Notes: generated by a model not told the origin, from the letters alone. A stretch of DNA of 64,000 bases from AP-15 sp963702685 (GCA_963702685.1 CAVPDQ010000006.1:531161-595160), one strand, 5' to 3'; positions 42,826-54,200 are shown, numbered from the stretch's first letter. Translations and numbers: made by a program.

Positions 42826-43632
42826 TCAGTCCGCGAGGATGTAGCGCTCGATCGCGGCGGCGAAGCCGTCCTCGTCGTTCGATGATGTGACCGCTTGGGC
42901 CAGCGCCTTGACCTCCGGTGTGGCGTTGCCCATGGCGATGGCAAAGCCGGCGCGGGCAAACATCTGCACGTCGTTGCCCATGTCGCCGAGCACGGCGATC
43001 TCGCCATGCGGCACAGCGAGCCTCTCGGCCAGCAGATCGACCAGCCGCCCTTTGTCGATGCCGGGCGGGGTGATGTCGCAATAATAGGCTTGCGAGCGGG
43101 CGACCGTCGCACGACCGGCGAGCGCGGCTTGCCCGGCAGCGACGCAGGCGCCGATCCGGTCATGCTGCTTGCTGGCGCCGACGATCTTCGACACCTGGTC
43201 GAGGCGCCCGTCAAAGCTCGGGACCACGCTCGGCGGCGTCTGGATCGTGTGGATTTCGAGATCGACATGGTCGCCGGACGCGTCGCGGATCAACCACTCA
43301 CCGCCGGTAAATACCCAGATGCTGGTGACGCCGTGCTCTTCGAACATGGCAACCGCATCGCGCGCCGCCGCCGGCGACAAGAATTTCTGCTCGACCGGGC
43401 TCAGGTCCGGATTGACGATCGAGCCGCCATTATAGCCGCCGAACGGCAATTTCAATTGCAGCGGCCCGATCAGCATGCGCTGGCCAAAAGGCGGCCGGCT
43501 GCTGCAAATCGAAAAGGCGATGCCGCGCTCGTGCAGCCGCCCGACCGCGGCGATGGCGCGCGGGGTCAGCGATTTGTCGGTCTTGACCAGGGTCCCGTCG
43601 ACATCGGTGACGACGAGCGAATATTTGCTCAT
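42826..43632 (-). CDS. Cof-type HAD hydrolase (sugar phosphatase-like)
   Basis: A 268-residue HAD-superfamily phosphatase of the Cof/YidA subgroup. Motif I is VTDVDGTLVKTD with the nucleophile Asp and acid/base Asp, motif II is in FSICSSRP, and motif IV is LGDMGNDVQMF. Cof proteins dephosphorylate sugar phosphates and other small phosphates. Its ATG overlaps the rpiA stop codon (ATGA), so it is the last gene of the pentose-phosphate operon. A clean-up or overflow role on pathway sugar phosphates is a reasonable inference, not shown by sequence. Confidence 0.88.
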   Translation of the reverse strand: MSKYSLVVTDVDGTLVKTDKSLTPRAIAAVGRLHERGIAFSICSSRPPFGQRMLIGPLQLKLPFGGYNGGSIVNPDLSPVEQKFLSPAAARDAVAMFEEHGVTSIWVFTGGEWLIRDASGDHVDLEIHTIQTPPSVVPSFDGRLDQVSKIVGASKQHDRIGACVAAGQAALAGRATVARSQAYYCDITPPGIDKGRLVDLLAERLAVPHGEIAVLGDMGNDVQMFARAGFAIAMGNATPEVKALAQAVTSSNDEDGFAAAIERYILAD

Positions 43633-44369
43633 AGGGCTTTCCTCGGGGGCGGGGTCTTTCTCGGGGGTGGGGTCAGCACCTCGACGCCGCTCGCCGAGGC
43701 GACGACGACGATCGCGGCGCGGCCGACAAAGAGCCCGCTTTCGACGGCACCCACGGTCATCGCGATGCGCTCTTCGACCAGCGCCGGGTCGGCGATCGGC
43801 CCAAACCGGCAATCGAGGATAAAATTGCCGCCATCGGTGACAAAGGGCTGCTCGCCGACGGCGTAGCGCCGCTCCGGGACCGAGCCGAGCGCCGCGAGCG
43901 CATCGGCGGTCGCCTGCCAGCCGAACTGCGTCACCTCGACCGGCACCGGGGTGTGCTCGCCGAGCCGCTCGACCAGCTTTTCCTGGTCGACGACGATGAC
44001 GAGGCGCCGGCTCGCCGCGGCGACGATCTTTTCGCGCAGCAAGGCGCCACCCAGCCCCTTGATCAGGTTCAACGGGCCGAGCTCGACCTCGTCGGCGCCG
44101 TCGATCGTCAGGTCGATCTTCTGGTATTCGGCAAAGGTGGCGACCGGGACGCCGAGCCGGCGCGCCTGCGCCGCGGTGCGTTCGGAGGTCGGGATGCCGA
44201 CGATCTTGAGCCCCTTTTGGACGCGCGCCGCCAGCCCCTCGACGACAAAGGCGGCGGTCGATCCGGTGCCGAGGCCGAGGACCATGCCGTCCTCGACCTC
44301 TTCGATCGCGCGCAGCGCCGCCGCCCGTTTCAGCCGGTCGCGATCGCCACCTTTGTCGTTGAGGGTCAT
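43629..44369 (-). CDS. rpiA: Ribose-5-phosphate isomerase A
   Basis: Interconverts ribulose-5-phosphate and ribose-5-phosphate. The 246-residue product shows VLGLGTGSTAAF near the N-terminus, TIDGADEVELGPLNLIKGLGGALLREKIVA with the catalytic Asp and Lys region, and VTDGGNFILDCRF. The C-terminus ends in a short duplicated tail (TPPPRK twice). It overlaps the upstream pgl stop and the downstream HAD start by four bases each, indicating translational coupling. Confidence 0.95.
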   Translation of the reverse strand: MTLNDKGGDRDRLKRAAALRAIEEVEDGMVLGLGTGSTAAFVVEGLAARVQKGLKIVGIPTSERTAAQARRLGVPVATFAEYQKIDLTIDGADEVELGPLNLIKGLGGALLREKIVAAASRRLVIVVDQEKLVERLGEHTPVPVEVTQFGWQATADALAALGSVPERRYAVGEQPFVTDGGNFILDCRFGPIADPALVEERIAMTVGAVESGLFVGRAAIVVVASASGVEVLTPPPRKTPPPRKAL

Positions 44370-45091
44370 GCGGCCGATCGCGCCGCCAGATCGGCGAACC
44401 AGACGAGCTCGCCCTCCGGGTGGAAACGCGCGGCCGGCAACGCCCGGTCGCCGGCGAGCGCGCGGGCCAGCATCTCGCGCTTGTCCGCACCCGCCACCAG
44501 AAACGCCGAGTGCCGGCTGCTTTCGAGCACCGGATAAGTGAGCGTGATGCGGTCCTCCTCACGGGCGCCGATCACCTCGGCGGCCCAGCGGCGCCGCTCG
44601 TCGAGGACATCGTTGCCGGGAAAGAGCGAGGCGGTGTGCCCGTCCGGGCCGAGGCCCAGCAGCATCACGTCGAACAGCGGTCGCGCCGGATCGAGCGCAT
44701 CGGCGCCGTAATAAGCCTTCAAAGTCCGCTCGTAGGCTTGCGCGCCATCGGCCGGCGTTCCCGTCGTCTCGATCGGATGGATGTTCTGCGCCGGAACCGG
44801 CGAATGCGCCAGCATCGCTTCCCGCGCCATTCGATAATTGCTGTCGGGGTGGTCCCACGGCACAAAGCGCTCGTCACCCCAGAACCAATGGACCCGGTCC
44901 CAGGGCAGGGCGTCACGATAGGGTGCCGCCGCCAGCAGCTGATAGAGCCGGCGCGGGGTCGAGCCGCCGGAGAGGCAGATCGCGAACCGGCCGGCTTGCG
45001 CGTCGGCGAGCCCGGTGATCCAGCGCGCCGCCGCTTGCGCCAGCGCCTCGGCGTCGGTCACGGCTTCGATGCGGGTTTGGGTCTGCGGCAT
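44366..45091 (-). CDS. pgl: 6-phosphogluconolactonase
   Basis: Hydrolyses 6-phosphoglucono-lactone to 6-phosphogluconate. The 241-residue product has the SugarP-isomerase-like fold with ICLSGGSTPRRLYQLLA near residue 38, VHWFWGDERFVPWDHPDSNY and MLLGLGPDGHTASLFPG. The ATG at 45091 lies eight bases after the rpe stop; the open frame upstream is rpe sequence in another frame. Fourth of the pathway enzymes needed for the oxidative branch in this operon order. Confidence 0.94.
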   Translation of the reverse strand: MPQTQTRIEAVTDAEALAQAAARWITGLADAQAGRFAICLSGGSTPRRLYQLLAAAPYRDALPWDRVHWFWGDERFVPWDHPDSNYRMAREAMLAHSPVPAQNIHPIETTGTPADGAQAYERTLKAYYGADALDPARPLFDVMLLGLGPDGHTASLFPGNDVLDERRRWAAEVIGAREEDRITLTYPVLESSRHSAFLVAGADKREMLARALAGDRALPAARFHPEGELVWFADLAARSAA

Positions 45092-45099
45092 GGGCGCTC

Positions 45100-45777
45100 C
45101 TACGACCGAGGTGGCGCGGAATGGCGGATCGCAGCGATCGCGGCCTGATAGTCCGGCGCGTGAAAGACGGCGGTGCCGGCGACGATCGCGTTGGCCCCGG
45201 CTTCGAGGGCCTGCCACGCATTTTTGCCGGAGAGCCCGCCATCGACCTCGATCACCGGGTCGAGCCGGCGCTCGTCGCAGAGCTGCCGCAGCGCGCGAAT
45301 TTTCGCCAGCATCTCGGGCAGAAACATTTGCCCGCCAAAGCCCGGATTGACGGTCATGACCAGCACGACGCCGCACAAATGCAAGACCTGCTCGATCATG
45401 ACGAGCGGTGTGGCCGGGTTCAGCACGACGCCCGCGACCTTGCCGAGCTCGCGGATCTGCGACAGCGTGCGGTGCAGATGGATCGTCGCCGCCGGCTCGC
45501 AATGCACCAAGAGATGATCGGCGCCGGCCTTGGCGAAATCGTCGAGATAGCGCTCGGGCTCGACGATCATCAGATGCACATCGACCGGCTTTTTGGTTGC
45601 CCGGCGCAACGCCTCGACGACGACCGGCCCGATCGTGATGTTCGGCACAAACCGGCCGTCCATGACATCGACATGAATCCAGTCGGCACCCGCTTCGTCG
45701 GCGGCGCGCACCTCGTCGGCGAGCCGGCCGAAATCGGCCGACAGGATCGACGGGGCGACGATGACGGGGCGGGTCAT
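45100..45777 (-). CDS. rpe: Ribulose-phosphate 3-epimerase
   Basis: Converts ribulose-5-phosphate to xylulose-5-phosphate on a TIM barrel. The 225-residue product starts MTRPVIVAPSILSADF. It contains ADWIHVDVMDGRFVPNIT, PVDVHLMIVEPERY, VMTVNPGFGGQMFLPEML and EVDGGLSGKN, which supply the metal-binding His/Asp and phosphate-binding residues. The start is seven bases after the zwf stop, with GAGG overlapping that junction. Confidence 0.95.
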   Translation of the reverse strand: MTRPVIVAPSILSADFGRLADEVRAADEAGADWIHVDVMDGRFVPNITIGPVVVEALRRATKKPVDVHLMIVEPERYLDDFAKAGADHLLVHCEPAATIHLHRTLSQIRELGKVAGVVLNPATPLVMIEQVLHLCGVVLVMTVNPGFGGQMFLPEMLAKIRALRQLCDERRLDPVIEVDGGLSGKNAWQALEAGANAIVAGTAVFHAPDYQAAIAAIRHSAPPRS

Positions 45778-45784
45778 CGGCGCC

Positions 45785-47401
45785 TCAGGAGATCGGCCGC
45801 CACTGCCGGCCGCTGCGCCACAACAGGTTGTCGGCCGCCTCCGGCCCGGCGCTGCCCCCGGCGTAGCTTTCGAGCGGCACGGACTTGTCGTCGCGCCACA
45901 AATCGAGGACCGGCTGCACCACCTCCCACCCGGCTTCGACACCGTCGGCGCGGTTGAACAGGATCGGGTCGCCGATCATGCAGTCGTACACCAAGGTTTC
46001 GTAGCCGGTGCTCGGTGAAACCTTGAAGTAATCCTTGTAGCGGAAATCCATCTTGACGCCGCCGAGCGAGATTTCCGGCCCCGGCACCTTAGCGCCGAAT
46101 TGCAACGACACCCCTTCGTCCGGCTGGATCTGCAAGGTCAGCACATTGGGGGTCAGGGTATCGACCGGGGTGTCGCGGAAGAGGGCAAAGGGCGCGCGCT
46201 TGAACTGGATCGCGATCTCGGTCGTGCGCCGCGCCATTCGCTTGCCGGTGCGCAAATAGAACGGCACGCCGGCCCAGCGCCAATTGTCGATTTCGAGCTG
46301 CAGCGCGACATAGGTTTCGGTCATGCTGTCGGCGGCGACGCCGGGCTCGTGGCGGTAGCCTTGCACGCTCGCGCCCTCGATCGTGCCCGCGGCATATTGC
46401 CCGCGCACCGCGCGGCGCAACGCCTCCTCATGGTCGAGCGGCCGCACCGCTTCGAGCACCTTGTATTTCTCGGTGCGCACCGCGTCGGCGTCGAACGAGT
46501 TCGGCGGCTCCATCGCGGTCAGGCTCAACAATTGACAGACATGGTTCGGCACCATGTCGCGCAGCGCGCCCGTCACCTCGTAGAAATTGGCGCGGCGTTC
46601 GACGCCGACGGTTTCGGCCGCGGTAATCTGCACATAGTCGATATGGTCGCGGTTCCACAGCGGCTCGAAGATGCCGTTGGCAAAGCGCAGCACCATGATG
46701 TTCTGAACCGTCTCCTTGCCGAGGAAATGGTCCATCCGATAGATCTGCGGCTCTTCCAATACTTTCAGGATGCGCGCGTTCAACGTCTTGGCCGAAGCAA
46801 GGTCGCTGCCGAACGGCTTTTCGATGATGACGCGACGCCAGGCGCCGTTTTTCTCTTCGGCGAGCTTGGCCTCGCCGAGCCGCTCGACAATGGTGCCGAA
46901 CAATTGCGCGGCGACGGCGAGATAAAACACGACATTGCCGCCGGTCTTCGATTTCGCCGCGGTTTGGTCGAGCAGGTCGGACAGCTTGCTGTAGGTGTCG
47001 GGCGAGGTAAAGTCGCCGGCGAAATGGGTGATGCGGCTGGCGACAAAGTCCCACGCCGTCGCGTCGAACGGCTCGGCTTCGCCGCCCGAGGCGGTGTCGG
47101 AGACAAAGCCGCGAACCCCGTCCGCGAGATATTCGCGATAGGCCTCGGCCGGCTTTGGCGTGCGGTCGGCGGCGATCACGGCAAAATTGTCGGACAGCAA
47201 TTTGGCCTTGGCGAGGTTGTAGATCGCCGGCATCAACAGGCGCCTCGTCAAATCGCCGCCGGCGCCGAAAATGACGATCGCGCAGGGCGGCGCTTTTTGC
47301 GCCCGCTGCGCCGGAGCCGCCGTCTCGCCCCCAGGCCGTGCGTCAGGCCGTGCGTCAGGCCGTGCGTCCTTGGGCCGTGCGTCCATGGGCCGTGCCTCCA
47401 T
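45785..47401 (-). CDS. zwf: Glucose-6-phosphate 1-dehydrogenase
   Basis: First enzyme of the oxidative pentose-phosphate pathway; makes NADPH and the lactone. The 538-residue protein has the coenzyme loop IVIFGAGGDLTRRL, VIIEKPFGSDL, and the substrate-site signature RMDHFLGKE with its His and Lys. The extreme N-terminus carries a small repeat (DARP three times, from a 12-base DNA repeat near 47340-47372) that is not part of the fold. It starts three bases after the gnd stop. In an organism of this type it also feeds the Entner-Doudoroff route. Confidence 0.95.
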   Translation of the reverse strand: MEARPMDARPKDARPDARPDARPGGETAAPAQRAQKAPPCAIVIFGAGGDLTRRLLMPAIYNLAKAKLLSDNFAVIAADRTPKPAEAYREYLADGVRGFVSDTASGGEAEPFDATAWDFVASRITHFAGDFTSPDTYSKLSDLLDQTAAKSKTGGNVVFYLAVAAQLFGTIVERLGEAKLAEEKNGAWRRVIIEKPFGSDLASAKTLNARILKVLEEPQIYRMDHFLGKETVQNIMVLRFANGIFEPLWNRDHIDYVQITAAETVGVERRANFYEVTGALRDMVPNHVCQLLSLTAMEPPNSFDADAVRTEKYKVLEAVRPLDHEEALRRAVRGQYAAGTIEGASVQGYRHEPGVAADSMTETYVALQLEIDNWRWAGVPFYLRTGKRMARRTTEIAIQFKRAPFALFRDTPVDTLTPNVLTLQIQPDEGVSLQFGAKVPGPEISLGGVKMDFRYKDYFKVSPSTGYETLVYDCMIGDPILFNRADGVEAGWEVVQPVLDLWRDDKSVPLESYAGGSAGPEAADNLLWRSGRQWRPIS

Positions 47402-47404
47402 GGC

Positions 47405-48394
47405 TCAGCTCCCGACCATCGTCCCGGGCTCCTGGTGGCCGCCGAACTCGTGGCGCATCGCCGACAGGATGCGCTCGGCAAAGGTGTGGTCCTGGCGCGA
47501 GCGAAAACGGGTGTAGAGCGCCGACGACAAGACCTCGGCCGGGACCGCCTCCTCGATCGCGGCTTGGATGGTCCAGCGGCCCTCGCCCAAATCGGCGACC
47601 TCGCCGGTGAATTCGGAAAGCTCGGCGTCCTGGGCCAGCGCGATCGCGGTCAGGTCGAGGAGCCACGACGAGATCACGCTGCCGCGCCGCCACACCTCGG
47701 CGATGTCGGGCAATTCGAGGCTATAGCGCCGGTTTTCCGGGACCGCCGGCGAGCTGACGTTGCGCAAAATGTCGAAGCCCTCGGCATAAGCCTGCATGAC
47801 GCCGTACTCGATGCCGTTGTGCACCATCTTGACAAAATGCCCGGCGCCGACCGGCCCGCAATGGAGATAGCCTTCCTCGGCGCGCGGGTTGCGGTGCTCG
47901 CGGCCGGGTGTGCGGTCGATATTGCCGCGGCCGGGGGCGAGTGTCTTAAAGATCGGGTCGAGATGGTCCACCACCTCCTTGTCGCCGCCGATCATCATGC
48001 AATAGCCGCGCTCGAAGCCCCAGACCCCGCCGCTGGTGCCGACATCGACAAAGCGGATGCCCTTGGGCTTCAGCAATTCGGCATGGCGGATATCGTCGTG
48101 ATAAAACGAGTTGCCGCCGTCGATGACGATATCGCCCGACGACAACAGGCCGTTGAGCTCGTCGACCGTCTCGTCGGTGATCTTGCCGGCCGGCAGCATG
48201 ACCCAGACCGCGCGGGGTGCTGCCAGCTGACGCACAAAATCAGCCAGGTCGCGGCTGGGCTTGGCGCCCTCGCCGGCGAATTCGCGCACCGTGTCGGTGC
48301 TCTTGTCATAAACGACGCAGCTATGGCCGTTTTTCATCAGCCGCCGCACGATGTTGCCGCCCATCCGGCCGAGGCCGATCATTCCGAGTTGCAT
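47405..48394 (-). CDS. gnd: 6-phosphogluconate dehydrogenase, decarboxylating, short form
   Basis: Oxidative decarboxylation of 6-phosphogluconate to ribulose-5-phosphate. The 329-residue length marks the short (GntZ/YqeC-type) class rather than the ~470-residue E. coli form. The NAD(P) loop is MQLGMIGLGRMGGNI, then VIDGGNSFYHDD, and the catalytic block HCGPVGAGHFVKMVHNGIEY with the Lys-x2-His-Asn. A hairpin lies in the 83-base gap after tal-pgi. Coenzyme preference (NAD or NADP) is not decided by the visible residues. Confidence 0.94.
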   Translation of the reverse strand: MQLGMIGLGRMGGNIVRRLMKNGHSCVVYDKSTDTVREFAGEGAKPSRDLADFVRQLAAPRAVWVMLPAGKITDETVDELNGLLSSGDIVIDGGNSFYHDDIRHAELLKPKGIRFVDVGTSGGVWGFERGYCMMIGGDKEVVDHLDPIFKTLAPGRGNIDRTPGREHRNPRAEEGYLHCGPVGAGHFVKMVHNGIEYGVMQAYAEGFDILRNVSSPAVPENRRYSLELPDIAEVWRRGSVISSWLLDLTAIALAQDAELSEFTGEVADLGEGRWTIQAAIEEAVPAEVLSSALYTRFRSRQDHTFAERILSAMRHEFGGHQEPGTMVGS

Positions 48395-48438
48395 GTGAAC
48401 CCTCCGCTGTCGCCTTCAGTTTCGGTTTCGCCGCTTGG

Positions 48439-48463
48439 CCCCCACCCAGGGTCAGGGTGGGGG
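48439..48463 (-). other. Intercistronic hairpin between tal-pgi and gnd
   Basis: CCCCCACCC and GGGTGGGGG form a perfect nine-base stem with a seven-base loop. There is no T-run, so a full terminator is unlikely. It may stabilise or help process the operon mRNA and so balance upstream and downstream gene expression. Confidence 0.5.
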
Positions 48464-48477
48464 AAGGTGGCGCCAAA

Positions 48478-51324
48478 TTACCGCAACGCCTCATCGACGG
48501 CGCGGCTGAGCGCCGCGAGCCCGGCGTCGAGGTCGCCTTTCAAATGCACGCGAAGCGCGCGCCGGCCGCGCTCGGCGAGCACCTCGAAATCGCCGCGCGC
48601 CTGCGCCGCCTTGACAATGCCGAAGGTGTATTTTTGGCCCGGCACCGGCAAATCCTGCGCGTCGTCGCAAGTGATCTGCAAGAACACACCGCTGTTCGGG
48701 CCGCCCTTATAGGCTTGCCCGGTCGAATGCAGAAAGCGCGGGCCAAAGCCGAGGCAGGTCGCGCTTTTAAGCCGGTCGCGGATCGCCAGGCGCAGCCGCT
48801 GCATCGTCTCGATATGGCTGGGGTTGCGCTCGATATAGGCAAGGAGCGCCACATAATCGCCGGCGCCGACCCGGCCGAGCTGCGCCTTCAACGCCGCGGC
48901 GAGGCTCGTCGCCTGCGGCTTTAGCGCTGCCTCGTTGCGCGGATCGGCATAAAGTGCAAACCCGTCGCCGTCGAAGAATGGCTGCTCCGCGGGCAAGGCA
49001 CCGGCTTTTTCATATTCGGTCGTCAGGTCGCGGGTCTTGACCTTGCTCGCCTCGACATCGGGCTGGTCGAACGGGTTGATGCCGATGATCGAGCCGGCGA
49101 CCGCGGTCGCCATCTCCCAGCGGAAGAATTCCTGGCCGAGCTGCATCGTGTCGGAAACGACAATCCGCACCACCGGATGCCCGGCCGCTTCGAGCGCCGC
49201 GACAGCCTTGTCCTGCTCCTCGTCGGGGTCGGCGGCGAGCCGCAGATAGGCAAAGACGCGGTCGTTGCCGTAGACACTGGGCGGCCCGATCGGCTCGGCA
49301 TCGACCGGGACGATGCCCTTGCCGATTTTGCCGGTGGATTCGGCGAGCAATTGCTCGAGCCAGGCGCCGAAATCGGCGATGCCGGGCGAGGCGAGGATGG
49401 TCGCCTTGTCACGGCCGTGACGCTGGCACACCCCCAAGACCGCGCCGAGGATGACGCCGGGGTTTTCGACGGGCGGCGCGCTCGCCGCGCAGGAGCGCAC
49501 CATCTCGGCGGTGCTTTCGAGAAAGGCGCGTGCGTCGATGCCGGTCGCCGCGGCCGGCACCATGCCGAAATTGGACAGCACCGAATAGCGCCCGCCGATG
49601 CTCGGCAGGCCGTGAAAGACGCAGCGAAAGCCCTCGTTGCGCGCCAGCTTTTCGAGCGACGAGCCGGCGTCGGTGATCGCGACAAAGCGTTTGGCAGCTT
49701 CGGCCGGGCCGACCGCCTTTTTGGCGACCTCGTAGAAATACTGCTTGAAGATGTTGGGCTCGAGCGTGCTGCCCGATTTGCTCGACACCAGAAAGAGCGT
49801 GCGCGCCGGATCGACGAGACCCTCGAAATGCCGGATTTGCGCCGGGTCGGTCGAATCGAGCACATGCAGATTGGGGGAGCCGGGCTTGGCGCCGAAGGTC
49901 ATGCCGAACACCTCGGGGCCGAGGCTCGACCCGCCCATGCCGAGCAGCAGCACGTCCTTGATGCCGTCGCGCTCGATGCCGTCGGCAAAGGTGCGCAGAT
50001 GGTCGGCGGCCTTGATCCCCTGATCGACGACCCCGAGCCAGCCGAGCCACTGGCTCTCGTCGTTCTCGGTCCATAAGGACGCGTCACCGTCCCAGAGGCG
50101 GCGCACCTTGCCTTCCTTGCGCCAGTCTTCGAGCGCGGCCTGGTGCTCTTTCGCCAGCGCGTCGGGCAATTTTATGCTCATCCGGTTGAGCTTGCCGCCG
50201 AGCACGGTGCGGCGCTTGCTCTGCACCGCGGCATAGAGGTGGTCGGCGGCGTCGGCAAAAAGCCGCACCCCGTCATCGACGAGCTTTGAGGTTGCCGCAT
50301 CGATCGAAATCCCGAGCGGCGGCAAAGCGTCCATCACCGCCCGCGCGCCCTCGACATCCTCGGCGAGGCTGGCGCGCGGCCGGCCGTGATCGCGGAACGC
50401 GTCCATCGTCGCCGGCGGGATCGTGGAGACCGTGTCGGCGCCGATCAGCTCCTCGACATAGAGGACATCGCTATAGGCCTTGTTCTTGGTGCCGGTGCTG
50501 GCCCAGAGGAGCCGCTGCGTCTGGGCGCCTTTTTGCGCCAGCCGCTGCCAGCGCTCGCCCGAGAAGAGCTTCTGGTAGAGCGCGTAGGCGAGCCGGGCGT
50601 TGGCGATCGCGACCTTGCCCTTCAAGGCTTCGAGCCGCGGCTTGTCGGCGGGGCCGGCGGCGGCGATCTTCTGGTCGAGCGCTTCGTCCACCAGCGTATC
50701 GATGCGGCTGACAAAAAAGCTCGCCACACTCGCCACACGGTGCGGATCGCCGCCCTTGGCGACCAAGGTTTCGAGCCCCGAGAGATACGCCTCGGCGACC
50801 TCGGCATAGACCTGCTGCGAGAACAGCAACGTGATGTTGATGTTGACCCCCTCGGCGATCATCGCCCGGATCGCCGGCAGCCCGGCCTTGGTCGCCGGGA
50901 TCTTGACCATCAGGTTTTCGCGGCCGACCTCGTGCCACAGCCGCCGCGCCTCCTCGATCGTGCGGCCGGTATCCATCGCCAGATAGGGCGAGACCTCGAT
51001 CGAGATATAGCCGTCGCGCCCTTGCGTCTGGTGATAGACCGAGCGCAGCGCGTCGGCGCCGTTCTGGATGTCGGTGACCGCGAGCCGCTCGAACAAGGCG
51101 CCGGGGTCGAGATCGCCCGAGCCCTGCAATTGGGCGATCTGGGCGTCGTAATCGTCGCCATGGCCGATCGCCTTTTCAAAGATCGACGGGTTTGAGGTGA
51201 CGCCGCGCAACCCGTCCTCGGCGATCAGCCGGGTGAGCCCGCCGCTCTTCAACAGGTCGCGGCTGACAAAGTCGAGCCATACCGACTGCCCGTATTCATT
51301 GAGCGTCCTCAGCGGATTGGGCAT
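48478..51324 (-). CDS. Bifunctional transaldolase / glucose-6-phosphate isomerase
   Basis: A 948-residue fusion. Residues 1 to about 370 are transaldolase, with SNPSIFEKAI near 44 and the Schiff-base lysine Lys141 in NLMVKIPATKAGL. Residues ~375-948 are phosphoglucose isomerase, with LLGMGGSSLGPEVF, LFLVSSKSGSTLE and GGRYSVLSNFG. The fusion links the non-oxidative pentose-phosphate pathway with entry of fructose-6-phosphate into the oxidative branch, allowing cyclic operation. Fusions of this kind are known in acetic acid bacteria and some other alphaproteobacteria. The start is six bases after the tkt stop, and AAGGAGTAA is both tkt end and ribosome binding site. Confidence 0.95.
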   Translation of the reverse strand: MPNPLRTLNEYGQSVWLDFVSRDLLKSGGLTRLIAEDGLRGVTSNPSIFEKAIGHGDDYDAQIAQLQGSGDLDPGALFERLAVTDIQNGADALRSVYHQTQGRDGYISIEVSPYLAMDTGRTIEEARRLWHEVGRENLMVKIPATKAGLPAIRAMIAEGVNINITLLFSQQVYAEVAEAYLSGLETLVAKGGDPHRVASVASFFVSRIDTLVDEALDQKIAAAGPADKPRLEALKGKVAIANARLAYALYQKLFSGERWQRLAQKGAQTQRLLWASTGTKNKAYSDVLYVEELIGADTVSTIPPATMDAFRDHGRPRASLAEDVEGARAVMDALPPLGISIDAATSKLVDDGVRLFADAADHLYAAVQSKRRTVLGGKLNRMSIKLPDALAKEHQAALEDWRKEGKVRRLWDGDASLWTENDESQWLGWLGVVDQGIKAADHLRTFADGIERDGIKDVLLLGMGGSSLGPEVFGMTFGAKPGSPNLHVLDSTDPAQIRHFEGLVDPARTLFLVSSKSGSTLEPNIFKQYFYEVAKKAVGPAEAAKRFVAITDAGSSLEKLARNEGFRCVFHGLPSIGGRYSVLSNFGMVPAAATGIDARAFLESTAEMVRSCAASAPPVENPGVILGAVLGVCQRHGRDKATILASPGIADFGAWLEQLLAESTGKIGKGIVPVDAEPIGPPSVYGNDRVFAYLRLAADPDEEQDKAVAALEAAGHPVVRIVVSDTMQLGQEFFRWEMATAVAGSIIGINPFDQPDVEASKVKTRDLTTEYEKAGALPAEQPFFDGDGFALYADPRNEAALKPQATSLAAALKAQLGRVGAGDYVALLAYIERNPSHIETMQRLRLAIRDRLKSATCLGFGPRFLHSTGQAYKGGPNSGVFLQITCDDAQDLPVPGQKYTFGIVKAAQARGDFEVLAERGRRALRVHLKGDLDAGLAALSRAVDEALR

Positions 51325-51330
51325 TTGCCG

Positions 51331-53394
<2,064 letters not shown>

Positions 53395-53421
53395 CAAATC
53401 CGTCCCCCTCTGATCACCACC

Positions 53422-53461
53422 GCGAGCGTGGCCTTGCCACTGCGAGCGTGGCCTTGCCACT
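53422..53461 (-). promoter_or_regulatory. Perfect 20-bp tandem repeat upstream of tkt
   Basis: GCGAGCGTGGCCTTGCCACT is present twice with no gap or mismatch, ending 28 bp before the tkt start. Each unit contains TGGC-CTT-GCCA, an inverted repeat with a three-base spacer, so the array could be two adjacent operator sites for a dimeric regulator of the operon. Binding is inferred only. Confidence 0.5.
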
Positions 53462-53571
53462 ATGCACCCGATGGCCGCGGCCGGTCGATCCGATATTGCC
53501 GTTGAAGATTTGCGGCACCATTGCCCCGCGCAAGGGGGTGCCTGGGTTGGCGCAGAGTCTTCGCGAAAAGT

Positions 53572-54040
53572 TCACGAATCGTTGAAGGCGCCGCGGAACT
53601 CTACCGGACCCGTTGGCCCTTGCCGGGGCGAGCCGCCGGCCGGTTCGAGCGTGACCAGCATCTCGCCGGCACCAGCCATCAGCCGCGCATTTTCCGGGCT
53701 CACCGGGATCACCTTGCGGCCCGCCTGCGGCAACAGGCCGAGCGGGCGCGGCGGCGCCTTCCCGGCACCAGTCAGCCAGAGCTGGTAGGCCCGGCCCGCG
53801 GGAGCCGGCTGCGGGTGCCACGCATCGGCGGCGATCTGGTGCGCGGCCGGCGCGAGCCGGATCGCCCAGGCGGGCCGCTGGGCCGCGTCCGTCACCACCG
53901 CCACGACCCGCAGCGCCGAAAAATCGGGCGCCGGCCGCGCCACCAGCGCCGCCACAAAGAGCGCCGACGCCAATACAGCAAGAACGGCGGCGAGGCGGCG
54001 CCACAACCGCGCATTGTCCCAAAGGCTCCCGAGGCACGCG
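53572..54040 (-). pseudogene. Truncated RskA-like anti-sigma factor
   Basis: Only the C-terminal part of an RskA-type anti-sigma factor remains: a transmembrane segment (RRLAAVLAVLASALFVAAL) and the periplasmic domain with RVVAVVTDAAQRPAWAIRL, GRAYQLWLTGAG and the terminal LVTLEPAGGSPRQGPTGPV. The N-terminal sigma-binding domain is missing. The sequence instead joins the end of a different small gene at about 54042. No partner sigma factor gene is adjacent. It cannot work as a normal anti-sigma factor. Confidence 0.75.
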
Positions 54041-54041
54041 A

Positions 54042-54200
54042 TCAAGGACGGGCAGGCGGTATAAACCGCAAGGCCGCGAGAATGATCCCGACCGCGACAA
54101 TCAGCATGCTGCCCATCTCGATCGTCATCCGCTGTCCGAAATCGTGCAGCGCGGTTTGCAGGTCTTCCTCGGCAGCCAAAACCGCGTCCGCGTGACGCGT
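54042..54200 (-). pseudogene. C-terminal fragment of a small coiled-coil membrane protein (DUF1640-like)
   Basis: Read on the minus strand it ends ALHDFGQRMTIEMGSM followed by LIVAVGIILAALRF and a short tail before TGA at 54042. A short amphipathic helix followed by one terminal transmembrane helix is typical of DUF1640-like proteins. No start codon for a whole gene is visible; the upstream side runs into the repeat cluster. A second, more truncated copy lies at 54512-54612. Confidence 0.55.

Noticed and set aside
46100..48712. Plus-strand 870-codon open frame
   Set aside because: Antisense of zwf and gnd, which are certain; composition typical of shadow frames.
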